Below are positions 42,488 through 49,036 of a stretch of DNA of 64,000 bases, one piece after another. Below the pieces are notes generated by a model. It made no database searches and had not been told where the DNA came from. It saw nothing but the letters and a program-made list of their open reading frames with translations. The DNA comes from RGIG8700 sp045648505. Lineage in GTDB: Bacteria; Bacillota; Clostridia; RGIG6154. Each line of letters begins with the position of its first letter. Positions within the stretch are counted from its first letter, which is position 1. The position numbers were made by a program, and so were the translations under genes. The DNA lies in contig JAZROD010000027.1 in NCBI GenBank assembly GCA_045648505.1, forward strand, positions 4,028-68,027, read 5' to 3'.

Positions 42488-42562
42488 AAAAAATACCCCA
42501 CCGCATAGCGGCAAGGTAAAAACTTTGAAGTGGTAAATTCTTGCCGGATGTTGCGTAAGAAT
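42488..42562 (-). promoter_or_regulatory. Attenuator-like leader of the uracil permease gene
   Basis: On the minus strand the leader has a first hairpin ATTCTT..AAGAAT (42562-42537) containing CGGCAAG (42546-42540), then a terminator-like hairpin with CCGC-TAT-GCGG (42518-42494) and T6. CTTGCCG (42515-42509), in the 5' arm of that terminator, is perfectly complementary to CGGCAAG, so the two structures exclude each other. I do not recognise a known riboswitch or a PyrR box. Confidence 0.55.
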
Positions 42563-42584
42563 TTTTATATCTTTTTTAAATGAT

Positions 42585-42614
42585 AGCATAAAAAAAGCAA
42601 TTTGTAAAGTACAA
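42585..42614 (-). promoter_or_regulatory. Promoter of the uracil permease gene
   Basis: Minus strand: TTGTAC (42614-42609), 18 bp, TATGCT (42590-42585), followed by the attenuator-like leader. Confidence 0.55.
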
Positions 42615-42678
42615 ATTGTAGATGTGTGACGAAAAATATACTATATATAGTGCATACAAAAAAAGACGAAAAATGTGC

Positions 42679-42707
42679 TTGACAAAAGGGATAAGCTATG
42701 GTATATT
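42679..42707 (+). promoter_or_regulatory. Promoter of rpmG-secE-nusG-rplKA
   Basis: TTGACA (42679-42684), 17 bp, TATATT (42702-42707). A 110-base leader precedes rpmG, with GTTGTGAAACTGCAAC and an AACAGGTT...AATCTGTT region but no clear known motif. Confidence 0.8.
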
Positions 42708-42817
42708 TTAGTGTACACTTGTTGTGAAACTGCAACAGGTTTAATAAAGTCGCTTTTAAAAAAGGCAACAAACAGGTTGAAAAATCTGTTAAGAATAGAA
42801 AACGGAGGAAATAAATT

Positions 42818-42967
42818 ATGCGTACTAAAATCACATTAGCTTGCACAGAATGCAAACAGAGAAATTATGACACAATGAAAAACAAGAAAAACACACCAGA
42901 CAGAATGGAAGTTAACAAATACTGCAGATTCTGCAAAAAACACACAGCTCATAAAGAAACAAAATAA
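42818..42967 (+). CDS. rpmG: Ribosomal protein L33 (zinc-binding form)
   Basis: 49 residues, MRTKITLACTECKQRNY... Both cysteine pairs are present (CTEC at 9-12, CRFC at 36-39), so this is the zinc-ribbon form. ACGGAGGAAA lies before the ATG. It is first in the secE-nusG-rplK-rplA unit, a usual place in Bacillota. Confidence 0.96.
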   Translation: MRTKITLACTECKQRNYDTMKNKKNTPDRMEVNKYCRFCKKHTAHKETK

Positions 42968-43008
42968 GTTTCTCTTAAGCTAATTTTTTAAAAGGGAGGT
43001 TTATTTAA

Positions 43009-43209
43009 ATGAGCGAAAAGAAAGAAAAGAAAGGCTTTGGTGACGCTTTCAGAGGTTACAAAAGCGAATTCAAAAAAATTGTTTGGCCTTCATGGAAGAC
43101 AATCCTTAAAAACACAGGCATAGTTGTTACATTTATTATTGTATTAGGTCTTTTTATTTACGGTGTAGACTTTTTATTCGGTTTATTATTTAAACTGATT
43201 GTAGGTTAA
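43009..43209 (+). CDS. secE: Preprotein translocase subunit SecE
   Basis: 66 residues with one C-terminal transmembrane helix (about 42-62) after the conserved FKKIVWPSWKTILKNTG amphipathic segment. It stabilises SecY in the translocon. The length is normal for the single-helix form. Strong GGGAGG upstream. Confidence 0.95.
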   Translation: MSEKKEKKGFGDAFRGYKSEFKKIVWPSWKTILKNTGIVVTFIIVLGLFIYGVDFLFGLLFKLIVG

Positions 43210-43251
43210 CTGTAAGGTTTCCTTATATAATAATAAGAAGGAGGAAGTCTT

Positions 43252-43776
43252 ATGTCACAGGAAGCTAAATGGTATGTTGTTCACACATACTCAGGTTATG
43301 AAAACAAAGTTAAAGCAACTCTTGAAAAGAGCATCGAAAATAATAACCTTGGTCACTTGTTCTTCGATATTAAATTACCGATGGAAGAAGTTATCGAAGT
43401 TAAAGATAATGTTCAGAAGAGTGTTATGAAGAAAATGCTTCCGGGTTATGTTATTATCAAAATGATTATGACAGATTTCAGCTGGTATATCGTTAGAAAT
43501 ACCAGAGGTGTTACCGGCTTCGTTGGTCCGGGGTCTAAACCGGTTCCTTTGACAGAAGCTGAAATTGAAAGACTCGGCTTTGAGCAGAAATCTTATGCAT
43601 TTAACTTTAAAATCGGTGATAACGTTCAGATTACTGCCGAAGCATTTAAAGATTTCGTTGGTATCGTTGAAGATATCGACACAGAAAATAAGAAAGTTAA
43701 AGTTTCTGTTTTCGTTATGGGCAATGAAACCTCAATCGATTTCGATTTTGGCGAAGTTGAACCAATTGATGATTAA
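43252..43776 (+). CDS. nusG: Transcription termination/antitermination factor NusG
   Basis: 174 residues: an NGN domain (AKWYVVHTYSGYENKV; PGYVIIKMIMT; VRNTRGVTGFVGPGSKPVPL) and a C-terminal KOW domain (FKIGDNVQITAEAFKDFVGIVEDI). It binds RNA polymerase and influences pausing and Rho. Normal length and place. AAGGAGGAAG precedes the ATG. Confidence 0.97.
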   Translation: MSQEAKWYVVHTYSGYENKVKATLEKSIENNNLGHLFFDIKLPMEEVIEVKDNVQKSVMKKMLPGYVIIKMIMTDFSWYIVRNTRGVTGFVGPGSKPVPLTEAEIERLGFEQKSYAFNFKIGDNVQITAEAFKDFVGIVEDIDTENKKVKVSVFVMGNETSIDFDFGEVEPIDD

Positions 43777-43786
43777 GCTTATATGT

Positions 43787-43859
43787 GCCTAATGATTTAG
43801 GCGTATATATAGATTAGTGGGAGAGTAATCACTCGCTAAGGTTGCACGAGCAACCACTA
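43787..43859 (+). promoter_or_regulatory. Structured leader before rplK
   Basis: A perfect hairpin GCCTAA-TGAT-TTAGGC (43787-43802) is followed by TAGTGG (43815-43820) paired with CCACTA (43854-43859), enclosing two small stems (GAG..CTC and GTTG..CAAC). The GTGGGAG...ACCAC frame is repeated before rplA. Likely the ribosomal protein L1 autoregulation site; this is inferred from position. Confidence 0.5.
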
Positions 43860-43890
43860 CCACATTTATATGAAGGAGGTGCACTTTACA

Positions 43891-44316
43891 GTGGCACAGA
43901 AAGTATCAGGTTACATTAAGTTGCAGATTCCCGCAGGTAAAGCAACACCGGCTCCACCGGTAGGTCCTGCATTAGGTCAGCATGGTGTTAACATCGTTCA
44001 GTTCACAAAAGAATTCAACGAAAGAACAGCGAAAGACATGGGTCTTATCATCCCTGTTGTTATCACAGTTTATGCAGACAGATCATTCAGTTTTATCACA
44101 AAAACTCCACCAGCAGCAGTTCTTCTTAAGAAGGCATGCAAAATCGAAAGCGGTTCTGGAGTACCTAACAAAACTAAGGTTGCTAAAATCTCTAAAGCAG
44201 ATTTACAGGCAATCGCAGAACAGAAAATGCCTGACTTAAACGCTGCTTCAGTTGAAGCTGCAATGAGCATGATTGCAGGAACAGCAAGAAGTATGGGTAT
44301 TACAGTAGAAGAATAA
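43891..44316 (+). CDS. rplK: Ribosomal protein L11
   Basis: 141 residues, exactly the usual length when started at GTG 43891 (MAQKVSGYIKLQIPAG). AAGGAGGTG lies 10 bases before that GTG; an ATG at 43870 overlaps this site and is not used. Conserved blocks TPAPPVGPALGQHGVNI and a C-terminal GTARSMGI are present. It binds the GTPase centre of 23S rRNA. Confidence 0.97.
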   Translation: MAQKVSGYIKLQIPAGKATPAPPVGPALGQHGVNIVQFTKEFNERTAKDMGLIIPVVITVYADRSFSFITKTPPAAVLLKKACKIESGSGVPNKTKVAKISKADLQAIAEQKMPDLNAASVEAAMSMIAGTARSMGITVEE

Positions 44317-44322
44317 TTTGAT

Positions 44323-44367
44323 GGTCTTTTTAGACCGGGTGGGAGGAATTTTTTCCGCCATAACCAC
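44323..44367 (+). promoter_or_regulatory. Structured leader before rplA
   Basis: Hairpin GGTCT-TTTT-AGACC (44323-44336), then GTGG (44339-44342) paired with CCAC (44364-44367) around an inner GGAGGAA/TTCCGCC stem. It has the same GTGGGAG..AACCAC frame as the rplK leader. Confidence 0.45.
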
Positions 44368-44383
44368 TTAAGGAGGATTTAAC

Positions 44384-45079
44384 GTGAAAAGAGGTAAAAA
44401 ATACTCAACTAACGCTAAGCTTATCGACAGAACAAAGTTATATGAAGCTAAAGAAGCTTTAGACCTTGTTTGCAAAACAGCTGGCGCTAAGTTTGATGAA
44501 ACAGTTGAATGTCACATCAGATTAGGTGTTGACTCAAGACACGCTGACCAGCAGGTTAGAGGTGCTGTTGTTCTTCCTCACGGAACAGGTAAGAACATTA
44601 GAGTACTTGTATTTGCTAAAGGCGAAAAATTAAATGAAGCTGAAGCAGCAGGTGCTGATTTCTTCGGTTCAGAAGAATTAGTTACAAAAATCCAGACAGA
44701 AAACTGGTTCGATTACGATGTAATCGTTGCAACTCCTGACATGATGGGTGTTGTTGGTAGACTTGGTAAAGTTTTAGGTCCTAAAGGCCTTATGCCAAAC
44801 CCAAAAGCAGGTACAGTTACAATGGATGTAGCTAAAGCTATCAAAGATATCAAAGCTGGTAAAATTGAATACAAGCTTGATAAAACAAACATTATCCACT
44901 GCCCAATCGGTAAAGTATCATTCGCAGCTGATAAACTCGCTGACAACTTCAATACTTTACTTTCAGCTGTTGTTAAAGCTAAACCTGCAGCTGCAAAAGG
45001 TCAGTATTTAAAATCAGTTACCGTTGTTTCAACAATGGGACCGTCAGTTAAAGTTAGCACAAATAAACTTGGTGAATAA
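44384..45079 (+). CDS. rplA: Ribosomal protein L1
   Basis: 231 residues starting at GTG 44384 after AAGGAGGA. Typical blocks: VECHIRLGVDSRHADQQVRG, VVLPHGTGK, GRLGKVLGPKGLMPNPKAGTV and FNTLLSAVVKAKP. It forms the L1 stalk and represses its own operon in bacteria studied. Highly biased codons, as in the neighbouring ribosomal genes. Confidence 0.97.
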   Translation: MKRGKKYSTNAKLIDRTKLYEAKEALDLVCKTAGAKFDETVECHIRLGVDSRHADQQVRGAVVLPHGTGKNIRVLVFAKGEKLNEAEAAGADFFGSEELVTKIQTENWFDYDVIVATPDMMGVVGRLGKVLGPKGLMPNPKAGTVTMDVAKAIKDIKAGKIEYKLDKTNIIHCPIGKVSFAADKLADNFNTLLSAVVKAKPAAAKGQYLKSVTVVSTMGPSVKVSTNKLGE

Positions 45080-45085
45080 TTTTTA

Positions 45086-45114
45086 TTGACAAATTTAATT
45101 TAGTATGCTATAAT
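45086..45114 (+). promoter_or_regulatory. Consensus promoter of rplJ-rplL
   Basis: TTGACA (45086-45091), 17 bp, TATAAT (45109-45114): perfect boxes directly after the rplA stop. Confidence 0.88.
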
Positions 45115-45119
45115 ACAAT

Positions 45120-45240
45120 AAATGAATATGTTATCCGCAGACAGCAGGGGCTTAAGAAGCATAATATTCCTGCCGAGGGTAAACCGTTTAAGACTATTAA
45201 AAGGTTTTCCGTTTCTCTGCGGAAAACCTTAATTTTTTGT
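45120..45240 (+). ncRNA. L10 leader (L10-L12 binding, autoregulatory)
   Basis: The segment with CCGCAGACAGCAGGGGCTTAA and ATAATATTCCTGCCGAGGG matches the L10-leader family of Bacillota, bound by the L10(L12)4 complex. It is followed by an attenuator hairpin AAGGTTTTCCG / CGGAAAACCTT (45201-45230) with T6. Excess L10 would favour termination before rplJ. Confidence 0.85.
45201..45238 (+). terminator. Attenuator terminator in the rplJ leader
   Basis: 11-bp perfect stem AAGGTTTTCCG / CGGAAAACCTT, loop TTTCTCTG, then AATTTTTT. It lies 31 bases before the rplJ ATG. Confidence 0.85.
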
Positions 45241-45268
45241 AAATCATTGAAGAGAGGTGAAAATTTAA

Positions 45269-45781
45269 ATGCCAAGTGAAAAAGTTTTAGAACAAAAGAA
45301 AGCTGTCGTTGAAAACCTTAAAGAAAGATTCCAGAATTCTGCTACAGGTGTTTTCGTAACATACAGCGGTCTTACAGTTGAAAAAGACACAGAACTTCGT
45401 AACAAGCTCAGAGAAGCTGGTGTTGAATACACAGTTATTAAAAACACATTAGCAAGATTTGCTGCTAACGAAGTTGGCCTCGGTGAACTTTCAGATGTAT
45501 TTAACGGAACAACTGCTATCGCAACTCATAAAGAAGACGTTGTTGCTCCTGCAAAAGTTTTATCAGAATTCATCGATGCAAATAAAGAAGCTGCAGGTAT
45601 TGAAATCAAAGCAGGCTTCGTTGATGGTAAAGTAGTTCCACTTGAAGAAATCAAGGCTATGGCTAAAGTTCCATCAAAAGAAACTCTTTATGCTATGTTG
45701 GCAGGTGGCTTGAATGCTACAATCGCTGGCCTTGCAAGAGCTATCAATGCAGTTAAAGAAAAGCAGGAAGCAGAAGCTTAA
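45269..45781 (+). CDS. rplJ: Ribosomal protein L10
   Basis: 170 residues. N-terminal rRNA-binding domain with FQNSATGVFVTYSGLTV and YTVIKNTLARFA, and a C-terminal helix (about 135-168) that binds L7/L12 dimers. GAGAGGTGA precedes the ATG. Confidence 0.97.
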   Translation: MPSEKVLEQKKAVVENLKERFQNSATGVFVTYSGLTVEKDTELRNKLREAGVEYTVIKNTLARFAANEVGLGELSDVFNGTTAIATHKEDVVAPAKVLSEFIDANKEAAGIEIKAGFVDGKVVPLEEIKAMAKVPSKETLYAMLAGGLNATIAGLARAINAVKEKQEAEA

Positions 45782-45836
45782 TGCTGAAAAACTATTAAAA
45801 ACAAATTATTTATTTATATTTTAGGAGGAAAATAAA

Positions 45837-46211
45837 ATGAGTGAAAAAATCACAGCTATGATTGAAGAAATTAAAGCTCTTACAGTTCTCGAACTCGCAG
45901 ATCTCGTAAAAGCTATCGAAGAAGAATTTGGTGTATCTGCTGCAGCTCCAGTTGCAGTTGTAGGTGGTGCAGTTGCTGGTGCAGCAGCTGCTGAAGAAAA
46001 ATCAGATTTTGAAGTTGTACTTGCTGACGCTGGTGCAGAAAAAATCAAAGTTATCAAAGTAGTAAGAGAAATCACAGGCCTCGGTCTTAAAGAAGCTAAA
46101 GATTTAGTTGACGGCGCTCCAAAAACACTTAAAGAAGGCGTAGCTAAAGAAGAAGCTGAAGAACTCAAAGCTAAGCTTGAAGAAGTAGGCGCTAAAGTAG
46201 AACTCAAATAA
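45837..46211 (+). CDS. rplL: Ribosomal protein L7/L12
   Basis: 124 residues: N-terminal dimerisation helices (ITAMIEEIKALTVLELADLVKAI), an Ala/Gly/Val-rich hinge (about 38-58) and the C-terminal domain that contacts GTPase factors (IKVIKVVREITGLGLKEAKDLV). AGGAGGAAA precedes the ATG. A terminator follows; rpoB, its usual neighbour, is absent. Confidence 0.97.
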   Translation: MSEKITAMIEEIKALTVLELADLVKAIEEEFGVSAAAPVAVVGGAVAGAAAAEEKSDFEVVLADAGAEKIKVIKVVREITGLGLKEAKDLVDGAPKTLKEGVAKEEAEELKAKLEEVGAKVELK

Positions 46212-46239
46212 TTTCAGACCTTTAAAAATAGGTTAGAGC

Positions 46240-46270
46240 GAAGGCACATCGTATGATGTGCCTTCTTTTT
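46240..46270 (+). terminator. Terminator of rplJ-rplL
   Basis: GAAGGCACATC-GTAT-GATGTGCCTTC, 11 bp, then T5. Confidence 0.9.
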
Positions 46271-46271
46271 A

Positions 46272-46333
46272 ATAATTGGCATGTCTCATGTACCATATGT
46301 ACACTACGCATGCCAATTATCAAAATCTATTCC
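46272..46333. repeat. Palindromic element, copy 2 (terminator-associated)
   Basis: Perfect 12-bp outer arms ATAATTGGCATG (46272-46283) / CATGCCAATTAT (46309-46320); apex TGTAC-CATAT-GTACA (46289-46303); tail CAAAATCTATTCC. It begins on the T run of the rplL terminator. Confidence 0.8.
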
Positions 46334-46392
46334 TATTTTAAAAGGTCTGCTTTTTATTTGAGAAAGTAAGACCTAAAAACAGGTCCTACCAT

Positions 46393-46429
46393 AAAGAACC
46401 TAAGCATTTGCTTAGGTTCTTTATTTTTT
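46393..46429 (+). terminator. Terminator-like hairpin before palindromic copy 3
   Basis: AAAGAACCTAAGC-ATTT-GCTTAGGTTCTTT, 13 bp, then ATTTTTT. No gene directly upstream needs it, apart from readthrough from rplL. Confidence 0.8.
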
Positions 46430-46430
46430 A

Positions 46431-46490
46431 ACAAATCCGACCACTTATGTATCAAACATACACTACGGGTCGGAGTTGTCAAAATATCCC
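46431..46490. repeat. Palindromic element, copy 3 (terminator-associated)
   Basis: Outer arms ACAA.TCCGACC (46431-46442) / GGTCGGA.TTGT (46468-46479); apex TGTAT-CAAAC-ATACA (46448-46462), where both sides of the apex stem have changed together; tail CAAAATATCCC. Confidence 0.75.
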
Positions 46491-46596
46491 TCTGTTTTTA
46501 GGCTTACGGGAAGATTAATGAGTTTTTCATCGGTCTGTTTCTTATTTGAGAAAGTAAGACCTGAAAAACATTGGCACTCTAAAAGGTTGTGTAATA

Positions 46597-46627
46597 ATTG
46601 TGCATTGTGCATTGTGAATTGTGCATT
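46597..46627. repeat. Tandem heptamer repeat, copy 3
   Basis: ATTGTGC, ATTGTGC, ATTGTGA, ATTGTGC, ATT. It ends 4 bases before the stop of the TM1266-like gene. Confidence 0.8.
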
Positions 46628-46630
46628 GAA

Positions 46631-46876
46631 TTAAAACTTTCCCTGCATTGTTTTGGAACTGATGCCTTCTATTTTACCAAGCTTGCCTGAAAGGGCGTTG
46701 ATGTCGTCGGCTGAAGCGTTTATTATAACAGAAATTACATTTATACCTGCATCTGTTCTTGGAATTCCCATTCTGCCGATGATTTTATCGCTGAAATCGT
46801 GAAGAACAGAGTTAACCTGTTTTACTGCATCCATATCCTTAACAAAAATTCCTACTATTGCAATTTTTTCATCCAT
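46631..46876 (-). CDS. TM1266-family (iron-only hydrogenase system) putative regulator
   Basis: 81 residues with an ACT/NikR-C-like ferredoxin fold, recognised by IAIVGIFVKD, VLHDFSDKIIGRMGIPRTDAGINVISVIINA and the ending LSGKLGKIEGISSKTMQ. The family is commonly found next to FeFe-hydrogenase genes and has been proposed as a regulator; DNA binding is not shown. No hydrogenase gene is in this window. The start is taken at 46876 with AAAGGAGC upstream; the frame to 46933 contains the promoter. Confidence 0.85.
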   Translation of the reverse strand: MDEKIAIVGIFVKDMDAVKQVNSVLHDFSDKIIGRMGIPRTDAGINVISVIINASADDINALSGKLGKIEGISSKTMQGKF

Positions 46877-46903
46877 TTTTGTTGCTCCTTTGCTTTTTTT
46901 GAT

Positions 46904-46933
46904 AGTATACCACAAAAAGTTAAGATATATCAA
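46904..46933 (-). promoter_or_regulatory. Promoter of the TM1266-like gene
   Basis: Minus strand: TTGATA (46933-46928), 18 bp ending in TGG, TATACT (46909-46904), an extended -10. Confidence 0.65.
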
Positions 46934-46940
46934 TATTTTA

Positions 46941-46969
46941 TTGACAACATTCTACTTGAATGATAAAAT
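46941..46969 (+). promoter_or_regulatory. Promoter of the LOG-family gene
   Basis: TTGACA (46941-46946), 17 bp, TAAAAT (46964-46969). Confidence 0.75.
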
Positions 46970-47029
46970 AATAATAGGTATATTGTAAACTATGGCAGCA
47001 TATCAATAGACAGCAGAAGGGGTGAAAGT

Positions 47030-47605
47030 ATGAATATATGCGTATATGGTGCGGCAAGTCAGAATATTGACAGTGTTTTCATTGAAACAGTTGAAAAACT
47101 TGGTGAAAAAATCGCACAAAAAGGTCACAATGTTGTTTATGGCGGCGGTGCACAGGGACTTATGGGTGCTGTTGCAAGAGGTGCAAGAAAATTTGGCGGA
47201 AAGGTAACAGGCGTAGCTCCCACTTTTTTTAAAGTGGACGGCGTGTTGTTTGAAGATTGCACAGATTTTATTTATACTGAAACCATGCGAGAAAGAAAGC
47301 AGATTATGGAAGATTCTGCAGACTGCTTTATAATTACTCCCGGCGGAATAGGAACTTTTGAAGAATTTTTTGAAATTCTCACTCTTAAACAGTTAAGACG
47401 CCACGAAAAAGCCATTGTTATCTATAACATAAACGGTTATTATAACGAAATGGATAAAATGATTGAAAAAGCCATCAGGGACGGCTTTATGAAAGAATCC
47501 TGCAGAGAGCTTTATACATACTTCGACGATATGGATAAAATGCTCGATTACCTTGAAGAATATGTACCAGAAAAAGCAGAGCCGTTCAGGTATAAAAATG
47601 TATAA
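47030..47605 (+). CDS. LOG-family nucleoside 5'-monophosphate phosphoribohydrolase
   Basis: 191 residues, Rossmann fold. The signature PGGIGTFEE is at residues 104-112, preceded by MRERKQIM (86-93). LOG enzymes cleave the N-glycosidic bond of nucleoside monophosphates (cytokinin-activating in plants); in bacteria the physiological substrate is often unclear. AGGGGTG precedes the ATG. The next small gene is 46 bases downstream, probably co-transcribed. Confidence 0.9.
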   Translation: MNICVYGAASQNIDSVFIETVEKLGEKIAQKGHNVVYGGGAQGLMGAVARGARKFGGKVTGVAPTFFKVDGVLFEDCTDFIYTETMRERKQIMEDSADCFIITPGGIGTFEEFFEILTLKQLRRHEKAIVIYNINGYYNEMDKMIEKAIRDGFMKESCRELYTYFDDMDKMLDYLEEYVPEKAEPFRYKNV

Positions 47606-47651
47606 ATAACAAATGTTTACTTAAAATAAAAAGAAAAAGGAGATAAAAGAT

Positions 47652-47972
47652 ATGGCAAATGCATCTAATATTATTAAAATCTACAAATTAAAGAAATCTG
47701 CGGCAGTTGCAGGGGCGGTTGTTCTTTCAACTATGGCGGTTGATTCTGTTTTGTCCAAAAAAGCAAACAAGCTTGTTGCTCTTGGTGTTAAAGGTATTGT
47801 TGGTGTTGCAACTGCAATCGCAACAGAAAAGCTTGTTAATAAATCTTATGTTTTTATGAATGACCTTTCTTTTAAAATGAAAGAAAAAGCACTTGAAGAA
47901 GAATTGCCTGAAGAAGAAATTGAATTCTTCTTTGATGAAGAGGACGATGTAACAGACTTTGCAGAAGAATAA
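47652..47972 (+). CDS. Small acidic-tailed protein of unknown function
   Basis: 106 residues, not recognised. The N-terminal 60 residues are basic and rich in Ala/Val/Gly with two weakly hydrophobic stretches (about 14-30 and 42-58), a pattern seen in small membrane-associated proteins. The last 30 residues are strongly acidic (EEELPEEEIEFFFDEEDD). There is a good AAAGGAGAT before the ATG and a terminator overlapping the stop, so I treat it as a real gene. Confidence 0.75.
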   Translation: MANASNIIKIYKLKKSAAVAGAVVLSTMAVDSVLSKKANKLVALGVKGIVGVATAIATEKLVNKSYVFMNDLSFKMKEKALEEELPEEEIEFFFDEEDDVTDFAEE

Positions 47973-48002
47973 AATTAGTGCAACTTGAGTTGCACTAATT
48001 TT
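47971..48002 (+). terminator. Hairpin terminator after the small acidic gene
   Basis: A perfect 15-bp stem AAAATTAGTGCAACT-TG-AGTTGCACTAATTTT that starts within the stop codon. The T run is part of the stem. Confidence 0.7.
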
Positions 48003-48024
48003 ATGCATAAATATGATAAAAATA

Positions 48025-48040
48025 TTGCATAAAATTGCAA
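48025..48040. promoter_or_regulatory. Candidate ArgR box
   Basis: TTGCATAAAATTGCAA, a palindrome with AT-rich centre just upstream of the argC -35. It resembles the TGAAT-4W-ATTCA ARG box at most positions. It would allow arginine-dependent repression; no argR gene is in the window. Confidence 0.4.
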
Positions 48041-48046
48041 AAAGTA

Positions 48047-48075
48047 TTGACATATAGTGAAAAATAATGTATAAT
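48047..48075 (+). promoter_or_regulatory. Promoter of argCJBD
   Basis: Consensus TTGACA (48047-48052), 17 bp, consensus TATAAT (48070-48075). Confidence 0.88.
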
Positions 48076-48115
48076 TCGTGAATAAATATACAAAAAAGGC
48101 GTGGAGGCATACATA

Positions 48116-49036
48116 ATGACACCAAAGAAAATTTTTATAGACGGTAAAGAAGGTACAACAGGTCTTCAGATTTTTGACAGACTTCAGGGAAGAGAAGACA
48201 TTGAAATAATCTCTCTTGCAGATGAAGACAGAAAAGATACCGAAAAAAGAAGAGAAGCATTAAACAACTGTGATATTGCAATTCTCTGCTTGCCTGATGA
48301 AGCGGCAATACAGGCGGTTTCTCTTGTTGAAAACGAAAATGTTGTTATTATTGATGCTTCAACAGCTCACAGAACTATGGATGGTTGGGTATACGGACTT
48401 CCTGAACTCTCAAAAGAGCAGAAAGAAAAAATAATTAACTCAAAAAGAATTGCAAACCCAGGTTGTCATGCAAGTGGATTTATAGCACTTATAAAACCTC
48501 TTATTGATGCAGGTACAATATCAAAAGATGAAAACTTAACCTGCCACTCAATAACAGGCTATAGTGGTGGCGGAAAGAAAATGATTGCAAGCTACGAAGC
48601 AGAAGAAAGAGACGAACTTTTCGATGCACCAAGAATGTATGGCTTAACACAAAACCACAAGCATTTAAAAGAAATGGTACATATAACAGGTATTGAAAAT
48701 CCACCTGTGTTCTGTCCGATTGTTTCAGATTTTTATAGCGGTATGCTTGTTTCAATTCCACTTTTCAAAAATCAACTTAAAAACGGATTTACTTTTGATA
48801 AAATCGTTGAGCTTTATAAAAATAAGTACAACGACGGTAATATAAAATATAACGAAAATTTAGCGAAAGACGGATTCCTTAATTCTAACGACCTTGGGGT
48901 TTCAGAGGTTATGGAAATTGTTGTAACAGGCAACGAGGACAGAATGGTGCTTTCTGCTATGTATGATAATTTAGGTAAAGGTGCGTCGGGGGCGGCAGTG
49001 CAGAATCTTAACCTGGTGCTTGGAGGTAACAAATGA
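48116..49036 (+). CDS. argC: N-acetyl-gamma-glutamyl-phosphate reductase (short type)
   Basis: 306 residues. Third step of arginine synthesis, NADPH-dependent reduction of N-acetylglutamyl phosphate. N-terminal FIDGKEGTTGLQI, catalytic cysteine in NPGCHASGF, and a GYSGGGKKMI segment. The length of about 310 residues and these motifs fit the short (type 2) ArgC clade, not the 345-residue type. The ATG at 48116 is preceded by GTGGAGG. Overlaps argJ by ATGA. Confidence 0.95.
   Translation: MTPKKIFIDGKEGTTGLQIFDRLQGREDIEIISLADEDRKDTEKRREALNNCDIAILCLPDEAAIQAVSLVENENVVIIDASTAHRTMDGWVYGLPELSKEQKEKIINSKRIANPGCHASGFIALIKPLIDAGTISKDENLTCHSITGYSGGGKKMIASYEAEERDELFDAPRMYGLTQNHKHLKEMVHITGIENPPVFCPIVSDFYSGMLVSIPLFKNQLKNGFTFDKIVELYKNKYNDGNIKYNENLAKDGFLNSNDLGVSEVMEIVVTGNEDRMVLSAMYDNLGKGASGAAVQNLNLVLGGNK

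Larger units (their letters stand above)
46212..46630. other. 419-bp intergenic region made of duplicated repeat units
   Basis: It holds two diverged copies of a unit: terminator hairpin + palindromic element + a shared stretch (GGTCTG.TT.TTATTTGAG and AAAGTAAGACCT.AAAA, at 46346-46380 and 46531-46567). A heptamer array follows at 46597-46627. No protein gene is supported. Confidence 0.8.

Noticed and set aside
42455..42562. PyrR-type attenuator or purine riboswitch before the uracil permease
   Set aside because: Neither the PyrR binding-loop consensus nor the purine-aptamer core can be found in the leader as read.
45821..46207. 128-codon minus-strand frame over rplL
   Set aside because: Ser/Ala-rich mirror of the biased L7/L12 codons; no independent support.
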